Shown: piece by piece, positions 46,953 to 55,686 of the stretch
Layout of the letters: each line of letters starts with the position of its first letter
How positions within the stretch are numbered: position 1 is the first letter of the stretch
Assembly (NCBI RefSeq): GCF_001049735.1
Contig: NZ_CVPC01000005.1
Coordinates: 410,498 to 474,497, forward strand
Origin: Nereida ignava
GTDB taxonomy: Bacteria; Pseudomonadota; Alphaproteobacteria; Rhodobacterales; Rhodobacteraceae
Length of the DNA: 64,000 bases
Reading direction: 5' to 3'
Program-made: the position numbers and the translations under genes
Notes under the pieces: generated by a model
Databases searched by the model: none
What the model was told of the DNA's origin: nothing
What the model saw: the letters and a program-made list of their open reading frames with translations, nothing else

Positions 46953-47027
46953 TGGTGGGCACTACTGGGATCGAACCAGTGACCCCTTCGATGTCAACGA
47001 AGTGCTCTACCGCTGAGCTAAGCGCCC
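46953..47027 (-). tRNA. tRNA-Val (anticodon GAC)
   Basis: 75 bases on the minus strand including encoded CCA. Acceptor GGGCGCT pairs with AGTGCCC; the D-loop has AGCTCAGCGGTAGAGC; the anticodon stem CTTCG/CGAAG holds the loop TTGACAT with anticodon GAC, read as valine; the T-loop is TTCGATC within ACTGG/CCAGT. All arms close correctly. Confidence 0.96.
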
Positions 47028-47057
47028 ATGAACCATTAACTTTGCGACCAGCCCAAT

Positions 47058-47084
47058 TAAAAAGGACGCGGGTCGCGCCGCGTC
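47058..47084 (-). terminator. Minus-strand intrinsic terminator upstream of tRNA-Val
   Basis: GACGCGG (47065-47071) and CCGCGTC (47078-47084) form a perfect 7-bp stem with a 6-base loop; on the minus strand it is followed by CTTTTTT. It lies before the tRNA promoter side, so it would stop minus-strand transcripts coming through the amidohydrolase gene from dinB. Confidence 0.7.
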
Positions 47085-47180
47085 AGGTGAGAGGTTGATT
47101 AGAAGGCTTCAGCTAAAAGATCAAGGGGGCTTTTGGAAACAAAGTGAAACAGTCTATGTTATGTTCAAACGGAGCCCGAA

Positions 47181-48041
47181 ATGCCGAAAGCAGTCTACTT
47201 TTTAGACCTCCCAGAGGTTCGAAATACAAGCGTTGTCTTCGCCAGCCCCCACAGTGGGCGGGACTACTCACGCGCATTCATGCAGCGGACCGTTTTGGAT
47301 GCGCACACGATTCGGACATCTGAGGATGCATTCGTCGACCGCCTCTTTTCCAAGGCACCAGATTTGGGTGCAGTGTTTTTGCACGCCGGCGCGCCGCGTG
47401 CCTTTGTGGATCTGAACCGTTCTGCGGATGAAATGGATTGCGCAGTGGTTGAGGGTGCGCCGCGCATTGTGCACAACCCCCGAATTGCCTCGGGACTTGG
47501 AGTGATCCCTCGCGTTGTGGCCTCTGGTCGGGCAATCTACCGCGGCAAGCTCACACGGGCCGAGGCCGCACTTAGGGTTGATGAATATTGGCGGCCCTAT
47601 CACGCAGCGTTGGCCAAAGAGATGCGTGTCAACCATGCCCAGTTTGGCAGCGCTATTTTGATTGACTGCCACTCAATGCCCCATGAAGCGATTGAGGCGA
47701 TCACCACGCCTCAAGGACAGCGTCCGCAGATTGTGATTGGTGACCGGTTTGGGGCCTCTGCGGGCTCTGACGTCGTTGACCGTGTAGAGGCTGCTTTTAC
47801 ACGTGCGGGCTTTGTCACGGCACGCAATGCGCCATTTGCTGGCGCCTATATAACCCAAGCTTACGGACGGCCATCACGCGGGATGCACGCGATCCAGATT
47901 GAGATTGATCGTTCGCTTTACATGGATGAAGCGCTGATTGAACCAAACGCAGATTTTCAAGCAGTGCGCCGCAAGATCACAGCCGCGATGGCGGACATCG
48001 TTGAAATTGGCCAGTGCCAAGTGCCACTCGCTGCTGAGTAG
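47181..48041 (+). CDS. N-formylglutamate amidohydrolase family protein
   Basis: 286 residues of the FGase family. Familiar pieces are VVFASPHSGRDYSRAFM, TSEDAFVDRLF, LHAGAPRAFVDLNRSADEMD, YHAAL, LIDCHSMPHEA and the C-terminal GRPSRGMHAIQIEIDRSLYM. In histidine degradation HutG hydrolyses N-formylglutamate; this copy is not beside hut genes, so a related N-formyl or N-acyl amino acid is possible. Its stop directly abuts the dinB stop with no base between. Confidence 0.87.
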   Translation: MPKAVYFLDLPEVRNTSVVFASPHSGRDYSRAFMQRTVLDAHTIRTSEDAFVDRLFSKAPDLGAVFLHAGAPRAFVDLNRSADEMDCAVVEGAPRIVHNPRIASGLGVIPRVVASGRAIYRGKLTRAEAALRVDEYWRPYHAALAKEMRVNHAQFGSAILIDCHSMPHEAIEAITTPQGQRPQIVIGDRFGASAGSDVVDRVEAAFTRAGFVTARNAPFAGAYITQAYGRPSRGMHAIQIEIDRSLYMDEALIEPNADFQAVRRKITAAMADIVEIGQCQVPLAAE

Positions 48042-49301
48042 TTAGCGCAGCGCGCGTCCCTTCATAATTGCGTCCTTTCCAAATCGTGCTCTGATGGCGT
48101 CGGTGGCGCGTTCGGCTGCTGCGCGCTTTGGGGCGTCTGGGTCCAAAAGGTCGCCCGCGCTGTCAGCAACTGAGGATGGCCCAAGGTCAGACAGACCAAC
48201 GCCAATCAGGCGAAATGGACCTTGGGTGCTTACCTGATCAAACAGCTGTCTTGCGTGCCTGTAAATTCGGTCGGCAATTTGCGTGCTATCGGTCAACGTG
48301 ATGCGCTTCGATAGGGTTTTGAACTTTGCCGTTTTGAGTTTGAGGGTAACGACTGTTCCCGCCAACTCACGTGCCTTGGCTCGCGCACTGACTTTTTCGG
48401 AAAGCCGCCAAAGGTGCCCATCAAGTAGGTCAACCGCTGCGGTGTCTTCGTTGAATGTGGTCTCATTACTAATTGATTTAATGGGTCGGTGTGCGGAAAC
48501 AGTACGCTTATCGTCACCGCGCGCCAGATGCCAAAGGCGCTCGCCGATACTGCCAAACCTCAGGATCAGGTCTTTTTGCTCCCACCTAAGTAGGTCCGTA
48601 AACGTGTGAATGCCCGCCTGTTCAAGCGTCGCGCGCGCAGATGGTCCGACACCCCAGATCATGCCCACGGGCTTGTCTTTCAGGAAAGTCATGGTTTCAG
48701 CTTTGCCGATCACGGAAAAGCCCTGCGGTTTATCCAAATCGGATGCGACTTTTGCTAAAAACTTATTGTGGCTTAGGCCGATTGATCCGGTGATCCCGAT
48801 TTCTTCGCGCATCCTTTTGACCAGTCGAGCGAGCATCACGGCGGGGGGCGCCCCGTGAAGTTTGTGGGTACCGGACATGTCCAAAAATGCCTCGTCTAAT
48901 GACAGCGGTTCAATGGAGGGGGTTAGTTCCTCCATCAGGGCGCGGATTTGTTTCGATACATCCGCATAGACATCCATGCGGCCGCGCACGACCACTGCAT
49001 CGGGGCAAAGTTTTAGGGCCTTAAACATCGGCATCGCGGACCGGATGCCGCGAATGCGTGCAATGTAGCAAGCGGTACTGACAACGCCGCGCCGCCCACC
49101 GCCTATGATGACGGGTTTGTCCGCAAGCTCTGGATTATCGCGTTTCTCAACGCTGGCATAAAAGGCATCGCAATCCATGTGGGCGACTGACAAATCAAAC
49201 AGTTCGGGATGCGCCAACATACGCGGACTGCCGCAATCCACGCAGCGTCGCGGTTCTTGCGCAGAGTAAGTGGTTAAGCAGTCGCGACAAATTGCAGGCA
49301 T
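48042..49301 (-). CDS. dinB: DNA polymerase IV (DinB) with N-terminal zinc-ribbon-like extension
   Basis: 419 residues from the ATG at 49301 (MPAICRDC). Polymerase motifs: AHMDCDAFYASVEKRDNPEL, PVIIGGGRRGVVSTACYIAR, EPLSLDEAFLDMSG, GLSHNKFLAKVASDLDKP, and a little-finger domain. Before the palm are about 40 extra residues with CRDC and CVDC pairs, a small metal-binding ribbon typical of Roseobacter DinB. The frame is open to 49373, giving a 24-residue longer alternative. Translesion synthesis role; regulation by LexA is not evident in the leader. Confidence 0.93.
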   Translation of the reverse strand: MPAICRDCLTTYSAQEPRRCVDCGSPRMLAHPELFDLSVAHMDCDAFYASVEKRDNPELADKPVIIGGGRRGVVSTACYIARIRGIRSAMPMFKALKLCPDAVVVRGRMDVYADVSKQIRALMEELTPSIEPLSLDEAFLDMSGTHKLHGAPPAVMLARLVKRMREEIGITGSIGLSHNKFLAKVASDLDKPQGFSVIGKAETMTFLKDKPVGMIWGVGPSARATLEQAGIHTFTDLLRWEQKDLILRFGSIGERLWHLARGDDKRTVSAHRPIKSISNETTFNEDTAAVDLLDGHLWRLSEKVSARAKARELAGTVVTLKLKTAKFKTLSKRITLTDSTQIADRIYRHARQLFDQVSTQGPFRLIGVGLSDLGPSSVADSAGDLLDPDAPKRAAAERATDAIRARFGKDAIMKGRALR

Positions 49302-49395
49302 AATGCTGTGATACGCGCCGCACGGGGTGCCAGCAACGTTTACGAGATTTTTCTTGGCAATTAGATACGACACGTGTAGGGGTTTCCCATAGGAA

Positions 49396-49578
49396 ACATG
49401 TCCGCTCGGGAGAGCGTGGATTATGCCACCGCCGAAGGAGCAACCACCCCGGTCACCTCTCAGGCAACAGGACTGGCGGACGTGTCACACTCTGGAGAGA
49501 CGCCTTCTAGCAAGGCGCACCGAAGGCGCAAGCGGTTCCCTATGGACCGTGCATCGCTCAGGTAAAGCGAACGGAGCG
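49396..49578 (+). promoter_or_regulatory. Tandem glycine riboswitch (two gcvT-type aptamers)
   Basis: The 321 bases between dinB and the dadA-like gene are otherwise empty. First aptamer: P1 GTCCGC (49400-49405) with GCGGAC (49476-49481), containing GGGAGAGCG, CACCGCCGAAGGAGCAA and CCTCTCAGGCAACAGGAC. Second aptamer: about 49489-49578, with CTGGAGAGACGCC, GCACCGAAGGCGCAAG and CGCTCAGGTAAAGCGAACGG. The close pair is the cooperative glycine-sensing form. It is followed by about 45 bases to the ATG; whether glycine turns the gene on, as in most cases, cannot be seen. Confidence 0.92.
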
Positions 49579-49622
49579 GGGTTGTTTGGGCAAATGCGCC
49601 CAACCGTTTGGAGTGTGAAAAC

Positions 49623-50870
49623 ATGACTCGTATCGCAGTAATCGGCGCTGGCATCACCGGTGTGACAACAGCTTTTGAATTGGTCAGCCGTGGTCTTGAT
49701 GTTGTTGTATTCGACAGAAATCGCTACGCGGCGATGGATACCAGTTTTGCCAATGGTGGGCAGCTTTCCGCATCAAACGCAGAGGTTTGGAACACAGTCG
49801 GGACGGTTCTTAAAGGTATCAAATGGATGGCGCGGCGCGATGCGCCCTTGTTGGTGAACCCGCGCCCAAGCTGGCATAAAATCAGCTGGATGGCTGAGTT
49901 CTTGAGCAACATTCCGAACTACAAAAATAACACAGTTCAAACAGCGGCGCTGGCGGTTAAGGCGCGCGCTGGATTGCAGTCCATGGCGGACCGTGCGGGA
50001 CTGGATTTTGACTGGTCACCGGCGGGCATTCTGCACTTCTATAAGAACGAAAAAGATATGGCGCACGCTCGCAAAGTGAACGAGCTTTTGTCGCAAGGCG
50101 GCGTGGAACGTGTTGAGTTGACGCCTGATCAGGTGCGTGCGCGTGAACCAAACCTGCGTGGCACCATCACTGGTGGGTTCTGGACGGAAAGTGACAGCAC
50201 CGGCGATATTCACAAATTCACGTTCGGCCTTGCAAAGTGGCTTGAGGCACAGGGTGTTGATTTCCGCATGGGCAAACCAGTTGAGCAACTCAGCAGTGCA
50301 AATGGTGAGACCCGGGTGAACGGTGAAGCTTTTGACGGTGTCGTCGTTTGCGCTGGCGTTGGTAGTCGTGCGATGGCCAAAAAGCTCGGCGACCGCGTTA
50401 ACATTTATCCCGTTAAGGGCTACTCAATCACTGTGAATATGCCGGATGCAATCAGCCAAGATGGTGCGCCGATGGTGTCTTTGCTTGATGATGATGCAAA
50501 GATTGTGACGTCTCGTCTGGGTAAAGACCGTTTCCGTGTTGCGGGGACGGCAGAATATAACGGCGAAAACCGTGATATTCGGGCAGACCGGATTGAGCCG
50601 CTGACCAAGTGGGTGGAAACGCATTTCCCATCAATTTCGACCGAACACGTAGTACCCTGGGCAGGTCTGCGCCCGATGATGCCAAATATGATGCCGCGCG
50701 TTGGCGCCGGCAAACGTGCAGGTGTTTTCTACAACACAGGTCACGGGCATTTGGGGTGGACATTATCGGCGGCAACCGCGGCATTGGTTGGCGCGTCTGT
50801 CCAAGAGCATTTTGCGTCAAAAGGCGGCGCACAAGGCAGCAAACGCGGATTTACCTTCAAAAGCGCCTGA
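49623..50870 (+). CDS. dadA: D-amino-acid dehydrogenase-like FAD oxidoreductase
   Basis: 415 residues. FAD motif IAVIGAGITGVTTAFELVSR, then DRNRYAAMDTSFANGGQLSA, the DadA-type YTVQ-lacking but homologous GVERVELTPDQVRAREPNL, and the C-terminal GHGHLGWTLSAATAALVGA. It matches the small subunit-like D-amino-acid dehydrogenases. The glycine riboswitch in front suggests that glycine, or an amino acid that yields it, is the true signal or substrate. The name dadA is by similarity only. Confidence 0.88.
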   Translation: MTRIAVIGAGITGVTTAFELVSRGLDVVVFDRNRYAAMDTSFANGGQLSASNAEVWNTVGTVLKGIKWMARRDAPLLVNPRPSWHKISWMAEFLSNIPNYKNNTVQTAALAVKARAGLQSMADRAGLDFDWSPAGILHFYKNEKDMAHARKVNELLSQGGVERVELTPDQVRAREPNLRGTITGGFWTESDSTGDIHKFTFGLAKWLEAQGVDFRMGKPVEQLSSANGETRVNGEAFDGVVVCAGVGSRAMAKKLGDRVNIYPVKGYSITVNMPDAISQDGAPMVSLLDDDAKIVTSRLGKDRFRVAGTAEYNGENRDIRADRIEPLTKWVETHFPSISTEHVVPWAGLRPMMPNMMPRVGAGKRAGVFYNTGHGHLGWTLSAATAALVGASVQEHFASKGGAQGSKRGFTFKSA

Positions 50871-50912
50871 TAAGCCGCCATAGTCAGGTCAACTCAATAG
50901 GAGAGGCTGACC

Positions 50913-51815
50913 ATGGGGAGTGAAGAGGTTTTGCAGGTTTTATTCAGTATTTTGGGCGGCAACATCGTTGTGGTGTTGCTGGCCGCGTTTATCATTATTT
51001 GTATTCTGCTTGGTGTTCGGATCGTTCCGCAGTCAGAGCAGTTTGTCATTGAACGTTTTGGTCGGCTTAAGGCGGTGCTTGGGCCCGGCATTAACTTCAT
51101 TGTGCCGTTCCTTGATCGGGTGGCGCACCGTATTTCGATCCTTGAGCGACAACTTCCTAATGCCTCACAGGACGCGATCACGTCGGACAACGTTTTGGTA
51201 CGGGTTGAGACATCCGTATTCTATCGCATCACAGAACCTGAGCGGACAGTTTACCGGATCCGCGACGTAGACGCAGCGATCGCAACAACTGTTGCAGGTA
51301 TTGTGCGCGCCGAGATTGGCAAGATGGAACTTGACGAGGTGCAATCGAACCGCGCGCAACTGATTGAACAGATCAAGGCGCTGGTGGAAGAGGCCGTAGA
51401 TAACTGGGGCATCGAGGTCACGCGCGCAGAACTTCTGGACGTGAACCTTGATCAAGCGACGCGCGATGCGATGCTGCAACAGTTGAACGCAGAACGTGAA
51501 CGCCGCGCGCAAGTAACCCGTGCAGAAGGTGAGAAACGCTCGGTTGAGCTGCAGGCGGACGCCGATCTTTATGCGGCACAAAAGCAGGCTGAGGCGCGCC
51601 GTATTCAAGCAGACGCTGAGGCCTACGCAACTGCGACGGTTGCTGACGCGATCAATGCGCACGGCTTGGAAGCAGCACAGTATCAGGTGGCGCTGAAGCA
51701 GGTCGAAGCCCTGAACACACTTGGAAACGGCAATGGAAAAAGCACGATCGTGGTGCCGGCAAATGCGCTTGAGGCGTTTGGCAATGCGTTCAATATGCTG
51801 AAAGGGCGCGGTTAA
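50913..51815 (+). CDS. SPFH/Band 7 (stomatin-like) membrane protein
   Basis: 300 residues with one N-terminal membrane segment (NIVVVLLAAFIIICILLGV) and the Band 7 domain: VPQSEQFVIERFGRLKAVLG, PGINFIVPFLDRV, TSDNVLVRVETSVFYRI, and a helical coiled-coil part with EAEARRIQADAEAYA-like repeats. Forms large oligomers at membrane microdomains. One base later begins the NfeD partner, the usual pair. Confidence 0.93.
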   Translation: MGSEEVLQVLFSILGGNIVVVLLAAFIIICILLGVRIVPQSEQFVIERFGRLKAVLGPGINFIVPFLDRVAHRISILERQLPNASQDAITSDNVLVRVETSVFYRITEPERTVYRIRDVDAAIATTVAGIVRAEIGKMELDEVQSNRAQLIEQIKALVEEAVDNWGIEVTRAELLDVNLDQATRDAMLQQLNAERERRAQVTRAEGEKRSVELQADADLYAAQKQAEARRIQADAEAYATATVADAINAHGLEAAQYQVALKQVEALNTLGNGNGKSTIVVPANALEAFGNAFNMLKGRG

Positions 51816-51816
51816 T

Positions 51817-52089
51817 ATGGATGCATTAGCAAACACGTGGTGGGCATGGGCTGCGTTCGCCCTTGTTTTGGCGATCCTTGAGGTGCTGGCCCCGGGCTTT
51901 GTCCTGCTGGGGTTCGCCATTGGCGCGGCGCTGGTGTCTGTTTTGGTTTTGCTCAACGTCGGCCTGTCGTTGATCTGGCTGTCACTGTTGTTTGCTGTGG
52001 CGTCGCTTGTTGCGTGGCTTGTGCTGCGGTCGGTTTTTCAACTCAAGACCGATCAAGTGCGCACGTTTGATGAAGATATAAACAGCTGA
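51817..52089 (+). CDS. NfeD-like membrane protein (short form)
   Basis: 90 residues with two or three hydrophobic stretches (WWAWAAFALVLAILEVLAPG, FVLLGFAIGAALVSVLVLL) and a short cytoplasmic or periplasmic tail. It is the short NfeD1b-type partner of the preceding SPFH protein; it ends before the usual OB-fold domain, as in other alphaproteobacterial members. The stop-to-start gap to the SPFH gene is one base. Confidence 0.88.
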   Translation: MDALANTWWAWAAFALVLAILEVLAPGFVLLGFAIGAALVSVLVLLNVGLSLIWLSLLFAVASLVAWLVLRSVFQLKTDQVRTFDEDINS

Positions 52090-52096
52090 TCATGAA

Positions 52097-52123
52097 AAAG
52101 GCCCGCTTAAATTGCGGGCCTTT
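52097..52123. terminator. Bidirectional intrinsic terminator between nfeD and etfA
   Basis: AAAGGCCCGC (52097-52106) pairs with GCGGGCCTTT (52114-52123). The minus strand continues with a T-run for etfA, the plus strand with TTT for the NfeD gene. Confidence 0.85.
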
Positions 52124-52145
52124 CTACTGTGTCTAAAAAATAGGT

Positions 52146-53075
52146 TTAGCCCAGTTTGCTAGTCAATTCGGGCACTGCGTCGAAGAGGTCTGCGACCAAG
52201 CCGTAATCAGCAACTTGGAAGATAGGTGCTTCTTCGTCTTTGTTGATGGCCACGATGATTTTGGAGTCCTTCATACCAGCAAGGTGCTGGATCGCGCCGG
52301 AGATGCCGACAGCAACATAAAGATCAGGTGCGACGACCTTGCCGGTTTGGCCAACTTGCCAATCATTTGGCGCGTAACCACTGTCCACCGCTGCACGTGA
52401 TGCGCCAACGGCGGCACCAAGCTTGTCTGCAAGTGTTTCGATCAGTTTGAAATCATCTTCTGATCCAACGCCGCGGCCGCCGGAGACAACTACACCGGCT
52501 GATGTCAGCTCGGGGCGATCAGATGTTGCGACTTTGTCTTCGACCCATTCGGACAGGCCTGCGTTGCCAGCGGCAGCAATGTTCTCAATTGTTGCCGAGC
52601 CGCCTTCGCCCGCAGCGTCGAATGTTGACGTCCGGATGGTTGCGACTTTTTTGGCGTCTGCTGATTTCACAGTCTGGATTGCGTTGCCCGCATAGATCGG
52701 GCGCTCGAATGTGTCTGCGTCGATCACAGCAGTCACTTCAGAAATGACCATCACATCCAGCATCGCCGCCACACGGGGCAAGATGTTCTTGGACGCAGCG
52801 GTAGAAGGCGCGACGATGTGGTCATAATCACCAGCCAACGACACGATCAGATCAGCAACAGGCTCGGCCAAGTCATGGCCGTATTCGGCGGCATCCGCGC
52901 AAAGCACTTTGCCAACGCCGTCCAGCGCAGCAGCAGCCGTTGCAGCATCTGCGCAGCCTTCGCTGGCGCACAGGACAGTGACATCGCCCAATGCTTTGGC
53001 CGCAGTTAGGGCCTTTGCGGTCGCGTCTACGTTAAGTGCGCCACCATTTACTTCAGCAATCAGAAGAACAGCCAT
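52146..53075 (-). CDS. etfA: Electron transfer flavoprotein alpha subunit
   Basis: 309 residues; FAD-carrying subunit of ETF, which takes electrons from acyl-CoA and methylated-amine dehydrogenases. The C-terminal signature [18 protein letters not shown] and the FAD segment [12 protein letters not shown] are clear; the N-terminus [15 protein letters not shown] is standard. Overlaps etfB by one base. The dimethylglycine-dehydrogenase-like enzymes elsewhere in the window are possible electron donors; ETF:ubiquinone oxidoreductase is not in view. Confidence 0.96.
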   Translation of the reverse strand: MAVLLIAEVNGGALNVDATAKALTAAKALGDVTVLCASEGCADAATAAAALDGVGKVLCADAAEYGHDLAEPVADLIVSLAGDYDHIVAPSTAASKNILPRVAAMLDVMVISEVTAVIDADTFERPIYAGNAIQTVKSADAKKVATIRTSTFDAAGEGGSATIENIAAAGNAGLSEWVEDKVATSDRPELTSAGVVVSGGRGVGSEDDFKLIETLADKLGAAVGASRAAVDSGYAPNDWQVGQTGKVVAPDLYVAVGISGAIQHLAGMKDSKIIVAINKDEEAPIFQVADYGLVADLFDAVPELTSKLG

Positions 53076-53833
53076 TATACAGCCCCCGCTTCTTTGAGTT
53101 TCTCGACCAGCTCATCGATTGAGCCAACTTTGATACCAGCCGCACGTTCTGCGGGCTCGGACGTGCCAACGATTTGCAGACGTGGTGAGACATCAACGCC
53201 GTAGTCAGCCGCGGTCTTTTCTTCGAGCGGCTTCTTCTTGGCCTTCATGATGTTTGGCAAAGATGCATAACGCGGCTCGTTCAAGCGCAAATCAACAGTG
53301 ACGATCGCAGGCATCTTAACTTTGATGGTCTGCAAGCCGCCGTCGACTTCGCGGGTCACGGTCGCTGTGTCGCCATCGACGGCCAACTCAGACGCAAAGG
53401 TTGCTTGTGGCCACCCCAAAAGCGCCGACAGCATTTGGCCGGTCGCGTTCATGTCGTTGTCGATCGCCTGTTTGCCAGCAAGGACAAGCCCGGGCTGCTC
53501 TTCATCGACAACAGCCTTGAGGATTTTGGCAACCGCGAGCGGCTCAATGTCAGTGTGCACGTCATCAGCAGCAACAACCAGAATGGCGCGATCAGCACCC
53601 ATCGCCAGCGCGTTGCGCAGGGTCTCTTGGCTCTGCTTTACGCCAATAGAAACCACAACAACTTCGTCAGCCGTTCCGGCTTCCTTCAAGCGGATCGCCT
53701 GCTCAACTGCGATTTCGTCGAATGGGTTCATCGACATTTTGACGTTTGCAAGATCAACACCGCTGCCGTCCGCTTTCACACGAACCTTAACGTTATAGTC
53801 GATCACGCGTTTGACGGGCACGAGGACCTTCAT
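53075..53833 (-). CDS. etfB: Electron transfer flavoprotein beta subunit
   Basis: 252 residues, AMP-binding partner of EtfA. Typical are [59 protein letters not shown] and [20 protein letters not shown]. Ribosome-binding site CAGGAGAA stands before the start. First gene of the pair; about 140 bases separate it from the cobalamin adenosyltransferase gene, without a recognisable terminator. Confidence 0.96.
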   Translation of the reverse strand: MKVLVPVKRVIDYNVKVRVKADGSGVDLANVKMSMNPFDEIAVEQAIRLKEAGTADEVVVVSIGVKQSQETLRNALAMGADRAILVVAADDVHTDIEPLAVAKILKAVVDEEQPGLVLAGKQAIDNDMNATGQMLSALLGWPQATFASELAVDGDTATVTREVDGGLQTIKVKMPAIVTVDLRLNEPRYASLPNIMKAKKKPLEEKTAADYGVDVSPRLQIVGTSEPAERAAGIKVGSIDELVEKLKEAGAV

Positions 53834-53974
53834 GGCGTTTCTCCTGTTGGTAAGCCTTTACGCAGATTCGCTGCGCAATAATCTTCCTTGGTTGTCTAGC
53901 AACGCAGAACAAACGAAAACAGGGCAAAATCGACACCAAAGGGGTCTTCGACGCCGCGTTGCCTTTTCTGGTGT

Positions 53975-54547
53975 TTACCGATTGGCGCCTGGAACCCACA
54001 AAACATCGTCTTTGCCGTCATTATTCGCCACCCGAGATGCGACAAAAAACCAATCCGACAAGCGGTTCAGATATTTGACCGCCGCGGTGTTCACGTCTTC
54101 AACGCTGGCCAGTTCAACTGAAAGGCGTTCTGCGCGGCGTGTAACGGTGCGACATTGGTGCAGGTATGCAGCAAGGGCTGATCCGCCCGGCAAAATGAAG
54201 CTGCGAAGTGGCTCAAGCGCTCCGTTCATCGCATCAATTTCGCTTTCAAGGCGGGCGACTTGGCCGTCTGTGATACGTAGCGGTGTGTATTCAGCTTCCG
54301 CATCTTTGGCGATGTCAGGGCGGCACATGTCGGCGCCCAAATCGAACAGGTCATTTTGGATCATGGCCAACTGCGCATCGATCTCGCCAGTGGCGTGTAG
54401 CCGCGCAAGGCCCACGATTGAGTTGGTTTCGTCAACAGTCCCATAAGCGTTCACGCGCATGGAGTGTTTCGCGACACGCTCACCGTTGCCCAAAGCTGTT
54501 TGGCCTTTGTCACCAGTTTTTGTGTAAATTTTGTTGAGTACGACCAT
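53975..54547 (-). CDS. PduO-type corrinoid adenosyltransferase
   Basis: 190 residues. The ATP-binding N-terminus KIYTKTGDKGQTALGNGERV, the VDETNSIVGLARL segment, the QNDLFDLGADMC stretch and the C-terminal RTVTRRAERLSVELA and YLNRLSDWFFVASR are those of PduO/MMAB-type enzymes, which attach the adenosyl group to cob(I)alamin. Three bases downstream of the HIG1-like gene, so probably one transcript. Confidence 0.93.
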   Translation of the reverse strand: MVVLNKIYTKTGDKGQTALGNGERVAKHSMRVNAYGTVDETNSIVGLARLHATGEIDAQLAMIQNDLFDLGADMCRPDIAKDAEAEYTPLRITDGQVARLESEIDAMNGALEPLRSFILPGGSALAAYLHQCRTVTRRAERLSVELASVEDVNTAAVKYLNRLSDWFFVASRVANNDGKDDVLWVPGANR

Positions 54548-54550
54548 GGT

Positions 54551-54760
54551 TTACGCTCCGAATGTCTGTGAGATGAAGACCCAAGCAACGATCAAGATTA
54601 CCGCCGCAAACTGTGCATAAAGACGCCAGCGCATAACTTTGTTGGCGTGCTTTTTGTTGAAGTCACCGCCCTTGGCAAAGCCACCGATGCCCAACATCAA
54701 AATGCCAAGCACAATTACGCAAGCGATAGCAGCAACGATAAATAGTGGATCGGAAAGCAT
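54551..54760 (-). CDS. Small HIG1-like twin-transmembrane protein
   Basis: 69 residues with two membrane segments (FIVAAIACVIVLGILMLGIG and QFAAVILIVAWVFI) joined by a basic loop (KGGDFNKKHANKVMRWRLY). This is the hypoxia-induced-protein (HIG1) build; mitochondrial relatives bind respiratory complexes. It stands just upstream of the adenosyltransferase gene. Confidence 0.85.
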   Translation of the reverse strand: MLSDPLFIVAAIACVIVLGILMLGIGGFAKGGDFNKKHANKVMRWRLYAQFAAVILIVAWVFISQTFGA

Positions 54761-54823
54761 GGTCAGTCCTTGTTTGTGTTTAGTTTCCTGCGAGATAACC
54801 CGCTTTGGCCGAAAGGCGAGGGG

Positions 54824-55648
54824 TCATGCCTTGGATATCAGCCAATCTAATGCGCGGGTTGGCAAAATGCGGCGGGCAAAGCCCATAATGTAGGTCGGCG
54901 TTGTGATGTAGTAGCGTGGTTTTGGCCTAGGATGTTCAAGCGCGTGACGCAGTTTTTTGGTCACCGCCGAGGCCGGCAATTCGAAAGTATCGGGACCGTT
55001 ATCCTTGTATAATCGCTTGGACAGGCCCGCCTCATAGGCACTTCGACGGGCGCTGTTTTTCCAATCAATCCACTTTTCAAAATGCGGAATAGAGTTTGCG
55101 CGAATGCTGCTGGTAACGGGGCCTGGCTCAAGCAAGATGATGTGAATACCAGTTCCCTTCATCTCGATACGCAGCGTATCCGTCAGCCCTTCGAGCGCAA
55201 ATTTGGTGCTGTTGTAGGACCCGCGCCACGGCAGCACGACAAGTCCCAAAACTGATGAACAGTTCACGATACGCCCGTGTCCTTGTTTGCGCATGACTGG
55301 GATCACAAGGTTGGTCAGTTCATGAACGCCAAACACATTCGCTTCGAAATTCGCGCGCAGTGCGTCGCGTGGCAAATCCTCAACTGCGCCCGGCGTTGCG
55401 AAGGCGCCGTTGTTATAAAGTGCGTCCAAGGTGCCGCCTGTGGCATCAAGCACCTCTGCAAGGCCTGTCTTCAGGCTTTTGCTGTTAGCGTAATCCAAGA
55501 GGGGGCTTTCAAAGCCTTCTGCCTTTAGGCGGTTGCAGTCTTTTTGTTGTCGGCACGATGCAAAAACGCGCCAGCCTGCGTCGCGCAACCCGTGGGCTGC
55601 ATCATAGCCGATGCCGCTTGAGCATCCTGTAATGAGTACTGATTTCAT
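54824..55648 (-). CDS. Short-chain dehydrogenase/reductase
   Basis: 274 residues from the ATG at 55648. Motifs: LITGCSSGIGYDAAHGL, LYNNGAFATPGAVEDLP, catalytic Ser in NCSSVLGLVVLP and active site in YNSTKFALEGL. The RRSAYEAGLSKRLYKDNGPD part and the C-terminal hydrophobic TYIMGFARRILPTRALDW suggest a membrane-associated, retinol-dehydrogenase-like member acting on a lipophilic substrate. The frame is open upstream to 55756 without family features. Confidence 0.88.
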   Translation of the reverse strand: MKSVLITGCSSGIGYDAAHGLRDAGWRVFASCRQQKDCNRLKAEGFESPLLDYANSKSLKTGLAEVLDATGGTLDALYNNGAFATPGAVEDLPRDALRANFEANVFGVHELTNLVIPVMRKQGHGRIVNCSSVLGLVVLPWRGSYNSTKFALEGLTDTLRIEMKGTGIHIILLEPGPVTSSIRANSIPHFEKWIDWKNSARRSAYEAGLSKRLYKDNGPDTFELPASAVTKKLRHALEHPRPKPRYYITTPTYIMGFARRILPTRALDWLISKA

Positions 55649-55686
55649 TGCGCTGTTGTGGCAAGCGCAGCGGTGTCCCGCAAGGG

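Noticed and set aside
49354..49382. TTGGCA with a 17-base spacer as promoter of the riboswitch
   Set aside because: The matching -10 (TAGGGG) is too poor to call a promoter.
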